Source: Saccharum officinarum (Eukaryota; Streptophyta; Magnoliopsida; Poales; Poaceae). From it: a stretch of DNA of 64,000 bases. The stretch's first letter is position 1. The number at the start of each line of letters is the position of its first letter. Below, piece by piece: positions 46,977 through 59,330 of this stretch. The stretch lies in the NCBI GenBank assembly GCA_020631735.1, contig CM036154.1, positions 124,001-188,000 of the forward strand, read 5' to 3'. A program made the position numbers and the translations under genes. The notes under the pieces were generated by a model. It worked only from the letters and a program-made list of their open reading frames with translations, ran no database searches and was not told where the DNA came from.

Positions 46977-47313
46977 AGGCCCTAGTCTTCCCACGCTGGC
47001 ACGCCACCTCCCGCACTCCACGCAGACACGCACAGCTCCACCTCTCATTTCTCTCCCTCTCCAACTGCTCATTTCTCCTCCCCTGTGAACGCGCGCGAGT
47101 GTGTAGGAGAGGAGGGAGGGAATCCCCCTTTCTGTTCCAGTGTTCCGCGCCGTGCTCGCGCGCACCCACCCGCACTCGGCACTCCGCACGCCGCCTTTTC
47201 CTCCGCCCTGCTGCTTGCTGCTGGCTGCTGCGCCCTCCCACTGGACGACCAAAATCTTTCCCTTCACTTTTCTCCCCCTTTTCCCCGCGCATGCACGGAC
47301 TCTGATTGACGCC
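46977..47313 (+). promoter_or_regulatory. Promoter-proximal region and 5' UTR of the cyclin gene
   Basis: No TATA box is evident. A pyrimidine patch (about 47040-47080, ctcatttctctccctctcca) fits the Y-patch core promoter element of plants. The transcription start cannot be fixed from sequence alone. Confidence 0.4.
47291..47305 (+). other. Four-codon upstream ORF before the cyclin start
   Basis: ATG CAC GGA CTC TGA ends 8 bp before the main ATG at 47314. If transcribed, its start would be met first by scanning ribosomes. The main start has a good context (gccATGg). Confidence 0.5.
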
Positions 47314-48788
47314 ATGGGGGACGCCGCCGCCGCAGCGGCCTCCACGTCCGCTCCCGACACGCCCACCTCCATTCTCATCTGCCGGGAGGACGGCAGCGAC
47401 CTTCTCGCCGACGCCGACGATGGCGCCGACGCCGACATCGTCGTCGCCCGCGACGAACGGCTGCTGGTCGTGGACCCGGACGAGGAGTATGTCGCGCTGC
47501 TCCTGTCCGAGGAGAGCGCGTCAGGCAGCGGCGGCCGCGGCGCCCAGGCGGAGGAAATGGAGGAGTGGATGAAGGTCGCGCGCTCCGGATGCGTCAGCTG
47601 GATCATCAAGGTCGTTCGCGCGGGCGCTCTTCCTCCTTGTTCGTCCCCCAAATTCGGTTTTTTTTCCAATGTTCATCTCTTCTTTCTTTGTTGCTCGCAG
47701 ACCACGGCGACGTTCCGGTGCGGCGGGAAGACCGCCTACGTCGCGGTCACCTACCTCGATCGCTTCCTGACGCAACGGCGAGTCAATGTAACTACCGATC
47801 AATAACCCTGCATTTCCTATTGCCGTCGCCATTGCTGGCCTCTCCTTCTTCAGTTCTCGCGTGTTTGGATGATGTACTGACTGCCTGTGCACTGCGGCTG
47901 TCTCTGGTGATGATGGGCTTCAGAGGGGGCAGGAGTGGGCTTTGCAGCTGCTCGCGGTGGCGTGCCTCTCGCTGGCGATCAAGATGGAGGGGCAGCACGC
48001 GCCGCGGCTGTCGGAGCTCCGGGTGGACGCGTACGAGTTCGACAGCGCGTCCATCCAGCGGATGGAGCTCCTCGTCCTGAGCACCCTCGAATGGCGGATG
48101 ATCGCGGTCACCCCCTTCTCCTACATCAGCTGCTTCGCGGCGCGGTTCCGGGAGGACGAGCGCCGGGCGATCCTCGTGCGCGCCGTGGAGTGTGTCTTCG
48201 CGGCGATCAAAGGTTGCTCTTTTTTGCCCCTCCCATGCATTTCCTTCCGTTCCATGGAGTAGGATCGCTGCCGGAGCTGATCTTCATTTGCAGCAATGAG
48301 CTCGGTGGAGCACCGGCCGTCGACCATCGCCGTGGCATCCATCCTCATCGCGCGCGGCAAGGAGGAGACGCCCGCCGGCAATCTGGACGCGCTCAAGGCG
48401 ATCCTCGGCTCATCATGTCCGCATCTAGACACCGTAAGCCCCTCCAGCCGTGCCGTGCCGTCGTCTTCTCGAGTCTCTTTCGGGAGGCTGTTGGCGGAAA
48501 GCGCAATGATGAGTAACAAATGCAGCCGCTGTTCGTGTCTGGCAGGGGCATGTGTACTCCTGCTACAGCGCGATGATTCAGGAGGACGACAAGTCGCCGA
48601 CGCGCTCGACGTCGACGGGGGTGGCGTCCTCGGGCGTCTCTGTCGCGCACGCTGGGAGCGGGAGCCCCGGTCCGGGCGCCTCCGTGTCCGTGGGCGCCAA
48701 TAATGCCGCTGGCACCGCCACGCCGGCAGCAGCCCCGGACAACCACAACAACAAGAGGAGACGGTTGCGCTCACCTCAGCGACAGTAG
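47314..48788 (+). CDS. CYCD: D-type cyclin, five exons
   Basis: Exons 47314-47610, 47701-47787, 47924-48212, 48294-48433 and 48546-48788, all with GT-AG introns and matching phases, give 351 residues. The product would activate CDKA at the G1/S transition in the nucleus. Residues 21-25, LICRE, form the LxCxE retinoblastoma-binding motif typical of plant D cyclins. The N-terminal cyclin box spans roughly residues 85-195 ([50 protein letters not shown]), the C-terminal cyclin fold about 196-290 ([14 protein letters not shown] to [10 protein letters not shown]). The tail is Ser/Thr/Pro-rich and ends in a basic KRRRL stretch. It fits the CYCD1 group of grasses best, but CYCD2/4 is not excluded. 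SLAIKMEG differs slightly from the usual SLAAKMEE. The gene appears intact. Confidence 0.93.
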
Positions 48789-49350
48789 GAGCTGCTGGGC
48801 AGTGACGGCAGTGCAGTCCAGCTGCATTTTTCAGCTCACCATTTTCTTTTGCTGCTGATTGTTTCTTCGTTCAGGGAGGTGTGGCCAAATGCTCGAATCC
48901 AAACGGGAGGTGAGATTTGATTCTTCGGATTAGTGCGGTGTCTGCAGGGTGATTTTGTGATTTAGTGCTGGAAAGATTTTTTGTTTTGAGATCTTTCCCG
49001 GGACCAAAGGGGGCGGCAGTGTAGGACCAAAGCTGAAACAGAGCAAAGCTCTTGCTCAAAGCGTGAAGGCCTCAGACAGACCTGACCTCACAGGGGTACC
49101 TACCGTGGTGAAAGTGATGTCAAGGAGTCGGAGTCAATTGTTTTTTTTGTGTGAATACCTTCTGTACTGTACCAGCTAGTCCGTCTGTCTGTCCTCTATC
49201 TTTCTCTGTTTATTAATTAATTATTAAATTAATTATTAATAGCCTGTCATTGCATCAGTGACAATTCACCCGTTGGGTTATGCTGAAATTTAGCTTATGT
49301 TGATGCACACGAACGGGACGTTAACCATATATTGTTTAACTTGTTGTCTT
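48789..49350 (+). other. 3' UTR and downstream region of the cyclin gene
   Basis: The first few hundred bases are presumably 3' UTR. No single poly(A) signal stands out. An AT-rich stretch ttaattaattattaaatt occurs at about 49213. No other gene is seen. Confidence 0.4.
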
Positions 49351-49560
49351 GGCCTGGTTTAGATTGAGGTTGAAAAAAATTTATCGCACTGTAGCACCTT
49401 CGGTTGTATTTGATAATTATTGTCCAATTATGGCCTAATTAGACTTAAAAGATTCGTCTTCTAAATTATAGACAAACTATACAATTAGTTATTTAATTTA
49501 TCTACATTTAATGCTTCGTGCATATAGAGAGAGTGGAAAAACTTAAATCTAAACCAGGCC
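49351..49560. mobile_element. MITE downstream of the cyclin gene
   Basis: 210 bp with perfect 15-bp ends ggcctggtttagatt and aatctaaaccaggcc. The inner phrases ctgtagcaccttcgg and gtccaattatggcctaatta match the element at 46745-46976. No clear target duplication. Confidence 0.8.
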
Positions 49561-52374
49561 TCGCTCGTTGCTTCACCAAAAGTACATGGTGCTTTTGCTG
49601 CATTTCACCTGTGACTGTGATTGATGACGAGGCCCTGCTGCTTGTTCGTTGGTATGCGTGCAATTGCCGTGCACAGCAGGCAGCTGGGAATGTTTTATCG
49701 CGCGGATCGTGAAAGAGACGCTCGTTCGCTGCTGTGCTGCTGCCTTCTTTCTGACGGCGTTGCCTTTTGTGCCGTGTCATCAAATGGCCTGCTCGCTTTG
49801 CTTGCTGCTCGCAACCATGGTCCATCCATGGCCATGGCCCCCCGCTGTTGTTGGGAGATGGCTGGCACTGTTCGTGTGTGTCTCTTTTCCTCTCGATCTC
49901 TCATGCACCGCTACACTGCACCCCTTCATAACTCACTGCGTCGCGTCTCATATACTATCACAGTAGGAGTATGGCTGCAGCTGCAGCAGTAGGGCAGCTA
50001 GGCAGGTGAAATGGGACAGTAAGGGAGAGGCCCGAGGCCCTCCTCACTTCAGCAGTTCAGCATCCTCGCAGCCTAAACCCTAAACCCTCGAGAGTGGCCA
50101 CGGCTCCTGCAAACGTGCATCCTCGAGAGTGGCCTTGCAATGTGCATTGCCATTGCAAACGGCTCCTGCGCTTCTTTAGGTCACACACATGGCCCGTGCG
50201 GTCAAAAGCAGAGGGACAGGCAGGCACGAGGCGAGAGGGACACGACCTTGGTAAAAACTCGATGTACTGGCGATGCTGGGCTGTCGTGCGCCTGGCAGCC
50301 GGCTAAAAGAAAACATTTGTGCAACTCAACGTGGCAGGGCTACTGGCTGGCACTGTTGGAATTTTATTCCCAGTGGTTGCTTCGTGCTCAGGAGGTCTTG
50401 TCTCGTAGGAGAGGAGTAACATGCCCAGGCCAGTGCTTGACTGGTCAAAAACGCCTTGGCATCGATGACACTGCTGACGGTAGCGATGGAAGCCAGCTGC
50501 CAGCTTTGGTGATGGTGTCAATTTGTGATGTTAAGCCCGGGATGCCGGAACAAGGCTGGAGTAACTGGCAGGCCTGTGCAGTGCTAGCAGTACAAAACAG
50601 TTCTTTGGTGTAGTATCTTCTGATGCTGGCATTTGGATTGCAACAGACTAGTGGAAACACGCGCCCTGCGCGCGATCAGTAATAATTTTGTTGAGATTTT
50701 CTCGGACAAGATACACGTGATGGGTGCACTAATCTGTATATGGTTAACATATATTTGCTAATTCATATGTACATTCCGATGCTATGATAGAGTGTGAGCC
50801 ATATAGCGGGTATGCCGCTCGTCCATGGTTCACTACAGCGAAGCTTCTTATTTCTTCGAGGCTGGGCATACCTTTTCCAAATTATAGAACTAAGCAAAAG
50901 CAGGAATGAAATATGGGGGTATGCTTTAGCAGTTTCATGTGGTAGTTGAAGATAATGTGCAGGTCCTCATCAGTCGCCCTCTGCTACGTTGATGCTGTAG
51001 GAAATCAAACATAAATCAGATGGTAGTTCAAGTGTTGATGTGTGGCAAACAAATGCATCAATTGGTGCACGGAATATATTTTTTCATGGCTACATATAAC
51101 ACATAGGGAGCATATAGAAAAGAAAGGCTTGAGACTTAAATAGTCTGTAATAAAATTCATTATCAGAGAATGTATGGAGTGATCAATTGTTGGATACAAA
51201 CAGTTACATATAAAAGAAGGAAGTAATCTAGAATTCTTTTACGATAAATATTTTGAAAATACCTGTCACATAAGGGTAGGACCAGCCATTTACTTACCAA
51301 TAGACTGCTAGAGCTGTTGTTGCAGGTATGGTTCCTTCTACTCTTCTTTTTTTATCAGCCGATCCATTTTTTTACCTGAGGGGATTAAAAAATGTGGAAC
51401 AACATATTGATATGTGTTGTATTCATCTACAATCAAACACTCATTTTCATCATATTTTACTTTGGTAAATATAACAGCAGGTGTAATAAACTGAAGCATT
51501 ACGATGCAAATATTCTGAATTACTTTTTGACCTATTTGCAGGGTTAAAGAAAAATAGAAGTGTTCTAACAAAAAAAAACACACGCAGGCAGTCCACCTGG
51601 TGGGGTTGGTACAGGCTGACTTCGATTAGTATATAGTTGAGGCCAATAGCAAAATTAGATTGTGATCCAGACGTGAGAGTACTGTAGGTGACCCAACTCC
51701 ATACGAAGTTGTGTTTTGTATAGTATAGAAGACAAAAGTTAAGAAGCAGAGCAAGCAAAGAACCTTGTCCATGAAGGGAACAAGCATTATGAGTTACATG
51801 GTGTTTCCATGTTCTTTGGTGCTGCCTAATGTCCTCCATCTAACGGCACACATACACATGTTTTTACACATGCAAAACAGGAGAAAACAAATCAGATCTT
51901 GTTTCTTCGGAATTCACAGCTTCTCTCTGCTATAAAACTGGAACCCAGGAACAGACTGAACCTTGCCTATATAATAGTAGATAGGCTACATCTAATTTGA
52001 AGAATGCAGTAGTCAATATACCGGCTAATTAATGTAAAAAAACCGATGGAAGACATACCAATTTGCATCCTTGTAGACGAAAACAAAAGAGGTGATGTAC
52101 TGATCTTTATGTCCAAAAATCCTGATGGTAGGCATATCAATTTCCATCCTCCTGGATGAAGAAGGCATACACAGACTAACCAGTTTAGACAAATTACTGA
52201 ATGATAGGAAATCACATGCCTGCTGATGGATAGCTAAATTCGTTGTGAGTACACAAAAAATAGCACAAGAATACCTAGAAGGATATTTGAGACCTGTAAC
52301 TGCCAGCATAAAACAAAGATGCAGTATATATGAGGATTTACAAAAGGTAGGGAATATGTGGATCTTTAATGGAG
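49561..52374. other. Intergenic region, possible minus-strand exons
   Basis: No recognised gene. Two tandem telobox units (cctaaaccctaaaccct, 50072-50088) are followed by a short direct repeat of cctcgagagtggcc (about 50086 and 50122). On the minus strand 52059-52151 looks like an exon: acceptor ttcatccag, 93 bp open frame (RMEIDMPTIRIFGHKDQYIT...), donor at GTATGTC. It may belong to the unrecognised gene at 56770-59330. Confidence 0.35.
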
Positions 52375-52806
52375 GATAATGTAACAGAACCGCCCAATTA
52401 TACGAGATTAAGTAGGAAATCATCCAACGGAAGGACAATTTAACAAACTTAAGCCCGTATAACCCGGTAGTCCGTGAAATCTCAACGGATTTCAAACCAT
52501 TTCACATGACAGCCAAGATCGTACTAAGTTTAACGGTTACCATCATAAGTTACATAGAAGTTCATGACACAAAATACATCGGAGTTTAAACATAGTTATT
52601 ACAAACCAGGTTCGAATAAAAGTAGCGGAAGCATTAGTTTAAAACACGCACACACACACATTGTTTTGAGATAAAGTGCCAGCTTGTGATCATTTTCAGC
52701 AAAAGCATCAGGCGAGAAGTAGTGAATGACCATTGCCCATGGTCCTAAGCTTCGCCCATCGCAGGGTAGAGACAGTTGATACAATAACCATAGTACATCT
52801 GTCCAT

Positions 52807-52861
52807 CTGCAACAAGTGGGAACAAAGCCCTGAGTACGAGAAGGTACTCAGCTAGACTTAC
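52807..52861 (-). other. Intron-like hairpin module, solo LTR
   Basis: 55 bp on the minus strand: GTAAGTCTAGC, TGAGTAC-N6-GTACTCA, ending CTTGTTGCAG, then ATGGACAG. Loop bases differ from those in B and C while stems and ends are kept. Confidence 0.6.
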
Positions 52862-53854
52862 CCGTCATAAACCAGAAATAAAAGACACCAAGGAATCATG
52901 ATAGGCTTTCTGGTGGGGTAGCTGACTCATTTGCAAAAAGGCATTTTTAGCATTTATGAAAACCTTTACAACAGCTATGCATCAAGTTAAATCTTTATTA
53001 ACCTGTCAACTACATTTGCACCTGTACTAAAGTAACATGGAATTAAACAGGCAATGATAACCAATGATCATTAACAACTTCCATTATGTTATAATTCATA
53101 TAACTGTCCAAGTGTTCCATCAATATTACTACGATGAAGTAGCTCAAGTCAAGTGTTCACTATCCAGTGAACGATGGCGATTCGAATCGATTATTAACCA
53201 GCTGGTAAGTTATTCCTCACACAAACCTCACTCACCCGCTAAAGTGAGGTGTTGGTCACCGAGTCAACCATTCAGGTAAAGTCGCGAGCTTGCCAGGAAC
53301 CACTTGTACCCGGGGGCCGCCCGACTGCTCTTTGGCCTTATCATCGCGCCCCCGTATCCTGCCACTACTGCTCCGGTACAGTGCGTTGCGGGCAATCCAC
53401 TCGGCCCGAATAATCTCCCAGTTTCGCGGTCGGAAGGTACTTTATCCGGCTAGCTAAATGTGAGGCATGCGTTCAACATGACCCGAGGGACAACAACGGA
53501 CGGTCCTTAATCGACACAGACGGAAAACACTACAGTCCGAAACCCTGCAAGTTTCTGCCCGGTCTCAAATTCATTTCACACTTAGTTATACCATGACTTC
53601 ATAGTCATCCGAACAGATCCAGGTAACCACCTACAGCTCGCAGGTGACAGGAAATCACCCGACTTCTACCGGTCTAAGCAAGCTAAGCACTGACTCGACT
53701 GCGGATACCAGGGTAACAAGGATATAATATAACAAAGGTAAGCAAGGTATAATGCGGCAACGTTTGCAAACAACTCCTAAACGTAATGCATCAAATTAAG
53801 TAAAGTTAATAATAAATTATTTGCAAACCGGGAGAGAAATGCTCCGGGGCTTGC

Positions 53855-54001
53855 CTCTCTCGAAGGAGCTCGGACGGTGATCGGGGCACTCCGGGAGATC
53901 TTCACCGACCTCTTCTTCGGCTTCGGTCACCTCCTGCTGCTGCGCCTCGATCTGCTCCTCTGGCTCCTCGGGTAAGACGACTGGGTTCTCGGTTTGCGAT
54001 C
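53855..54001 (-). other. Exon-like segment encoding an acidic peptide, solo LTR
   Basis: Follows an acceptor-like catcatatag and ends at AGAG|GCAAG. It encodes a Glu/Gln-rich peptide ending EDLPECPDHRPSSFERGKPR across the junction, the counterpart of 20057-20212 in C. Confidence 0.5.
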
Positions 54002-56264
54002 CTATATGATGCAATGTGCGTAAGTGAGTATGCAAGTGTGCATCGAAGGAGATGAATGCAATGAATATGTTGAAATGCAAGGTAGTCAACATCATCCAAG
54101 AAACTATACACTACAAGCACATGTCATCTACTGCATTCTCTTTTACTACTATTATGTTAAGTTAACCTATCTTATGAAATGCTTCAAAGATACACCAAAG
54201 CTTTACTAATTTCTTAATCACACTTAAAGCAACACTTGCTTAAACCCTAAGTAATAATAGTAGGTTTGAATAGCAACATATATTTCTGATGCTCCTAAAA
54301 ATCTAAGAAAATTACAGTAGCATAATACTACTCTAAACAGACTACCATAAAAATTTCATGGCATTTGGATAAGTAAACCATCCTATATAAAAATGACAAG
54401 CTATAGCATAAAAATGAGCATGAAATTACTTTGTACTATGGAAAGTGTCAAACAACAGAATTAATATTTTTCCTAGGCTCTTTATAGCATACTATGACTG
54501 TACAACAATTATCACATGCATGTTTTATACAAAGTTTGCTCTCTAGCAAAAATAACAAAAATCAGCCATTAAAGGCACTTGAACTACACCTCAACATTTT
54601 CCCACAGCACATGCATGAAACATATTTTTCCTAGTAAGTACATGATATATGAAGATCAACAAACTTAAAAATCATATTTTTCTAATACATATAGGATTTA
54701 CTAGCTATTTTACAAGATATCAGCAATATTAAGAATTAATTAAAGCTCTACAGAAAAGTATTCCAAAAATGACATGCAATATTTTTAGATTGTAGATCTG
54801 GTTCCAATGAATCCCTAAAAATTTATTTCACAATTTTTGGAGCTGAAATGACTACTAAAACATTTTTTTCCAAAGCATTTTCAACAAGAATAATAAAAGA
54901 AAATGGAAATGGATTTTTATAACGGCACTGGGCCGGCCCGGGAAATCAAGCGGCCCATGGCCGTCGCGGCCCGGCTTGCGCGCGCGGGGGAAACAACCGA
55001 GCCGGCCTGCTCGGGGCTCGGCCCATAGCGCAGCCCAGCCCACCGAGGGGGGGGGAACCGAGCGCGGCCGCCGGCGTTCACGGCTTCGACGCCGCGGCGA
55101 CGGTCGCGGGCCAACGGCCGGCTCCGGCCAAACCGAGGCCGACTAGCGCGCGCAACACGTTCACCAGAGAGTGGCTAACACGTGAAGGCGACGCGGGAGG
55201 GCAGAGAGAGGACTAGTGAGGCGGTGGCGAAGCTCGGCGCGGCGGCACCGCCGCGGTGGCGCGGCGAGGCGAGCAGAAATTGAGCCCTACCGTGGCCAAG
55301 GAGGGGATGGCGGTGCTCGTTCGGAGGAGGGGAGGATGGGGCGGAGCCTCGGGCACGGCTAATTGGACGGAGGTGGTCCACCGGAGCAGGAACAAGGCGG
55401 AGACGGTGGCGGAGCACGGTGACAAGCGGCGTTCCGCTGCGGCTGTCACCGGAGGGAGGAAGAGAGGGAGCAGGCGAGGCGGAAAATGGGAGGGAGACCC
55501 AGCGCTTGGTTGTTTTTGAAGCTGGACGCGGGCGCGGGGTCCACGGTGGCCACGCGGTGGCGTTGCCGGCATGCGAACGCCACGCGGCGAGCGTTTGCTG
55601 CCGGGGCGCCAGCGCGCGCGGGCGAGAGCGGGAAGAAGAGGGAGGGGGCCGGCTGGGCCGGGCCGTGGCGGAGGCGGCTGCGGGCGCGCGCGCGGGAGGA
55701 GGAGGGAGGCCGGGTGGACGCGGGCCGCTTCGGCCAGCGGGCCGAAACCGAGGCGGTGGCCTGCTAAGGTTTGAAATGGATTTTTCAAATTTCTAATTTC
55801 CAAACAATTTCAAATGCAGTTTTCAAACACAAATTTGAATAAGAAAAAGACCTTTTCTGGAATTGACCCAAAAATAAAAGTTGCTTAGAATTAAATTCTC
55901 TACAACTTTGATTAAGGGGCCAAGTGAAAATTCTTAATAGATTTTGAATGGCAGAATAAAAGCTAAAATAGGGAGTATTTTTGAATATTTAGAATTAATA
56001 TTTTTGAATAAGTTTTTGACAAAATTTTGAGTCATCTGGTTGCTCCAAAAATTGAACTAAGGTTCCAAGTGATGTAAAATTTATAGTTGCAAGATTTTTG
56101 GTGTAATGTGATTATCATATTAATATATTTCATCACATATATTATTTCCAAGCTTTTATTTCATTCAAATTATAACATTATCACACATGATTATGATGAT
56201 ATGAAATGCCATGCAATATGATTGTCATGCAATGCATTGCGTAACACCGGAGTGTTACAGATAA

Positions 56265-59200
56265 ACTAAGAGGTAGCATCCGAGGTTTTTTACCTCCTTG
56301 TTTCCAACCGGTCTGTACCCAGCATAATTAATTTGGTATATAAAAATTATGTAGAATTTTTTTGGCGAACCTTAGAAATTGTAGGTCCACTATATTAGTG
56401 TACTTTATTGTTTTTAACAAAGCTGAAACCAAAGCTAGATACACCAGCAGGCACACTGTGTTCTATAGTGAAAACTAACCCATCTCACTTAAGCACAAGA
56501 TCCTAATCCTTTTTAAGGTGAGGATGATAATTTAGTTTTATATAAAGAACAAGAAGTCAAGTATTCTAATAAACACGATATTAGTTATTTGAGAAAAAAC
56601 CTTGGATAATTGAGCCTTTGGATTCAAGCAGAAACATGAAGCTGCTGTGAAAATCGCAGGCACCATATTAATAATGGGGACAACAATTGTTATTTTAAGA
56701 AAATCTCCACGCCGCATAAGCTTTCCAAAGTTGGTTCCAACATAATAAGGAGCTGGTACACTGGCTAACCTTGATAAGACTCAAAGAAGAAGACATCGCC
56801 ATCCTGCTGCTTGGTGGACTGGTAGTGATGTTCCTGAAATTCATCGACAACTGCAATCCCATTGCTCTGCACACAATGATGAAAAAGGAATTAAGAAACA
56901 GATGGATGAAACTATGGAAGAATGGACTAAACAACACATATCAGTGCACCTCCTTTATGCAAAAAAAGATAGCGCACCTCAACTGCACAGATTAAGACAG
57001 CCAGTGGATCCTTGTGAATCTAGAGGTCAGTATCGCACCGAATCGAAACCTGGAACAGTAAAAGATGAAAGCTAATCATGTTTTGGAGACAACATACATC
57101 TAAAAAAAGATGCAGCCAACACCTGCCCCTTTGTTCTTTGGATGTGAAATGAACAGCTTCAAAACTACTACAGACATCATTAGGACGAATGTCAACCTTG
57201 ACATACACAAGGAGAAGCACTATGACATGCTAAATCGACTGTATGCACTAATTCCTTTTTTATATATGAAATGGAAATACAAAACACCATTATTTTATTT
57301 TTACAATCCACAATCACTGGACACCGTATGTAATTATTTGTAGGAAAAAAATAGGTAGGAACTGAGTAATCATCGACCTTGAGTAATACGGACCATGATT
57401 CTAGCGTAACCAATGTGTAGTACATAGCTATAAATTTGCACGGGCAGAAAAATTTACAATCCAGCACATAGCTATAAACTTGCACTGGCAGAAAAACTTG
57501 CAATCCACAGGCGCTCAGCATCCTATATAATCATGTGCACACAAACCGACTAATCATCGGCCTTGAGTAATATGTACCATGACTTTAGCTTAACCAATGT
57601 GTAGTATATCTATCTTCTTTACAGTATGCACACTCTACCTGCACAATTGCGTGATTTTGGTGTGGAAGTCTGTAAAGAACGCATGCGTTACTCATTCCTG
57701 GCATTCCTGAAAATTGATGGCACAAGATAACATGATAAAAAAGAGAACCAATGATCTGAATCTACTAACATGAATTCTATATAATCAAAAGTACCATAAT
57801 CAGTCAGGCCCAAGAACCTTCACCATTTTCTTCAATGCTTGTTAACATGCATTAGAGGGAAAAGTGATACTAAGCATTGGTTAAACGACAAGATGTCACA
57901 GACAAGGCCTGTTGGAGCATAAAGGGCATAGCACAACACAATTGCGGAAAAGCATAAAGCCTGAAGCACAACAATTTTTCACAGGTAGCAGCGAAGCGCA
58001 GGAAACAAAAATTAAATTATTGGTAGGGAAAAGTAGCTCATCATTGCATATGCCAAAGTGCCTCAGTTCACTAAGAATAAACAAAAGGACCATGCATATG
58101 TAATGGCTCGTATCACTCCACATGCCAAATGCCTCAGTCAAATAAAAGTGGAGTAGAAACATCGCACAACATCGGAGACATGTTTTTTTTGGCAGAACAT
58201 GAATCTTATGCATAAGCAAAATAAATCCATACGCACACAGGAAAATGAAATCAAGGGATCAGGGGCATAAGGTGGCAACACACGTAAATAAAGGGGAATT
58301 TTTTTAGGTTACCGTACAAAGAGCAAGTTAACTCCGAGAGGAAGAAATATAGCAGAACATGGATTACAGAAGCGCCACCCATTCATAGATGTACCAATGC
58401 TGGATTAATATGGAGATGGCGATGAGAATTAGTGAGCAAAATGGATTAATATAGAAATGGGGATGAGGATTAGTGGGCAAAATGACAGCACCGTGAAAAC
58501 GAGGAGCACATATGGAAATCAAAGATACACAGGTGTTCTTATCGGAACCAAAAATGAATCTAGCTCTACAAATTGGAGATTAAGGGAAGCACCTGGCTTT
58601 TCTTGTAGACATGGAATGAATCTATCAACCTTTAGTGCAGATCAGAAGAGGGAGAAAGAGGAGAGGGATGGTCTTGCTTCACCTGGAAGGCGCCAAGAAG
58701 CCAATGGAGCAGACGGGGCTAGCCGCGTCGGCATAGCGCCTGCTGGGGGTCGCCACTGCCCCAGTCGAACCCGCCGTGGGGAGGCGGCCATAGTACGGCG
58801 GAGGGGAGAGGCTGGCGTTGCCCGCGGCGAGCGCCGCGTTCGTGTGCAGCCGTGCCGGAGGAGGGCACCATCGGCGCACGGTCCTGCTCCGCCACGTCCA
58901 AAGAGAGAGAGGGAGAGGAAGGGGGCGGGGGAGGGGGTGGGGCGGTGGAGGTGGAGGTGCTGGCATGCGGTCTCGGCCGGGCCGAGCCGCCGTGGGGAGG
59001 CGGCCATAGCACGGCGGAGGGCAGGGGCTGGCCTCGCCAGCGGCGAGCGCCGCGCTCGTGCACAGCCGTGCCGGAGGAGGGCACCATTGGCGCGTCGTGG
59101 CGCTGCTCCGCCACGTCCAGAGAGAGAGAGGGAGAGGAAGGGGGCGGGGGGTGGGGCGGCGGAGGTGGAGGCGTCGGCCGGGTCGGCTCGGCACGCTGCG

Positions 59201-59330
59201 CCGCCGCGGAGAGACGGAGAGACCGAGAAAGGGAGAGAGGGAGACGGAGAGATGGTTGGAGAAGGAGATACGGACCAATGAAAGAAGCCGAAGATGACAC
59301 GGCGCGAAGCTGGACCAATCACAGAATTTA
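56265..59330 (-). CDS. Putative unrecognised minus-strand gene (exon-like stretches)
   Basis: I do not recognise this gene. Exon-like segments on the minus strand: 56770-56866 (acceptor gtgtgcag, open frame SNGIAVVDEFQEHHYQSTKQ..., donor GTTAGCC) and about 57123-57197 (open frame VDIRPNDVCSSFEAVHFTSK..., donor GTGTTGG). The GC-rich block at 58640-59330, with pyrimidine-rich leader-like sequence on the minus strand, could be its promoter and first exon. A further exon-like stretch at 52059-52151 would place the solo LTR (52380-56259) in an intron. Phases between the segments are not established. A decayed gene or chance splice-like sequence is also possible. Confidence 0.25.
57364..57615. repeat. 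Local duplication, two copies 184 bp apart
   Basis: gagtaatcatcgaccttgag... (57364) and gactaatcatcggccttgag... (57548) match over about 67 bp. Between them atagctataaatttgcac and atagctataaacttgcac form a second nested repeat pair. Confidence 0.65.
58771..59200. repeat. GC-rich tandem duplication with 216-bp period
   Basis: Copy 1 begins ccgccgtggggaggcggcca at 58771 and copy 2 with the same bases at 58987. The copies match over nearly their full length (shared agagagagagggagaggaag and gccgtgccggaggagggcac). Because 216 is a multiple of three, open frames on both strands pass through both copies. Confidence 0.85.

Larger units (their letters stand above)
52380..56259 (-). mobile_element. 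Solo LTR of a Ty3 element, TSD GATAA
   Basis: Ends are tgtaacagaacc (52380) and ggagtgttaca (56259), flanked by GATAA at 52375-52379 and 56260-56264. It is 3880 bp with no internal region. The sense strand is minus (TGTAACACTCCGG). It is related to the LTRs of B and C, sharing the hairpin module (52807-52861), the acidic exon-like segment (53855-54001) and the CAGCTGG/TTCGAA block (53176-53205). The GC-rich block is at about 54930-55770. Confidence 0.93.

Noticed and set aside
47270..47292. E2F site just before the cyclin start
   Set aside because: ttttccccgcgc resembles but does not match the TTTSSCGC consensus exactly; too weak to list as a regulatory site.
49508..50660. Short frames of 60-157 codons downstream of the cyclin
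   Set aside because: No domain, no splice logic, overlapping frames on both strands.
57896..58219. 107-residue minus-strand frame as a gene
   Set aside because: Cys/Leu-rich translation without domain; likely intronic or chance.
58457..59281. Plus-strand 274-residue gene
   Set aside because: Low-complexity Arg/Gly/Glu translation caused by the GC-rich 216-bp duplication; equally long frames exist on the other strand; no domain.
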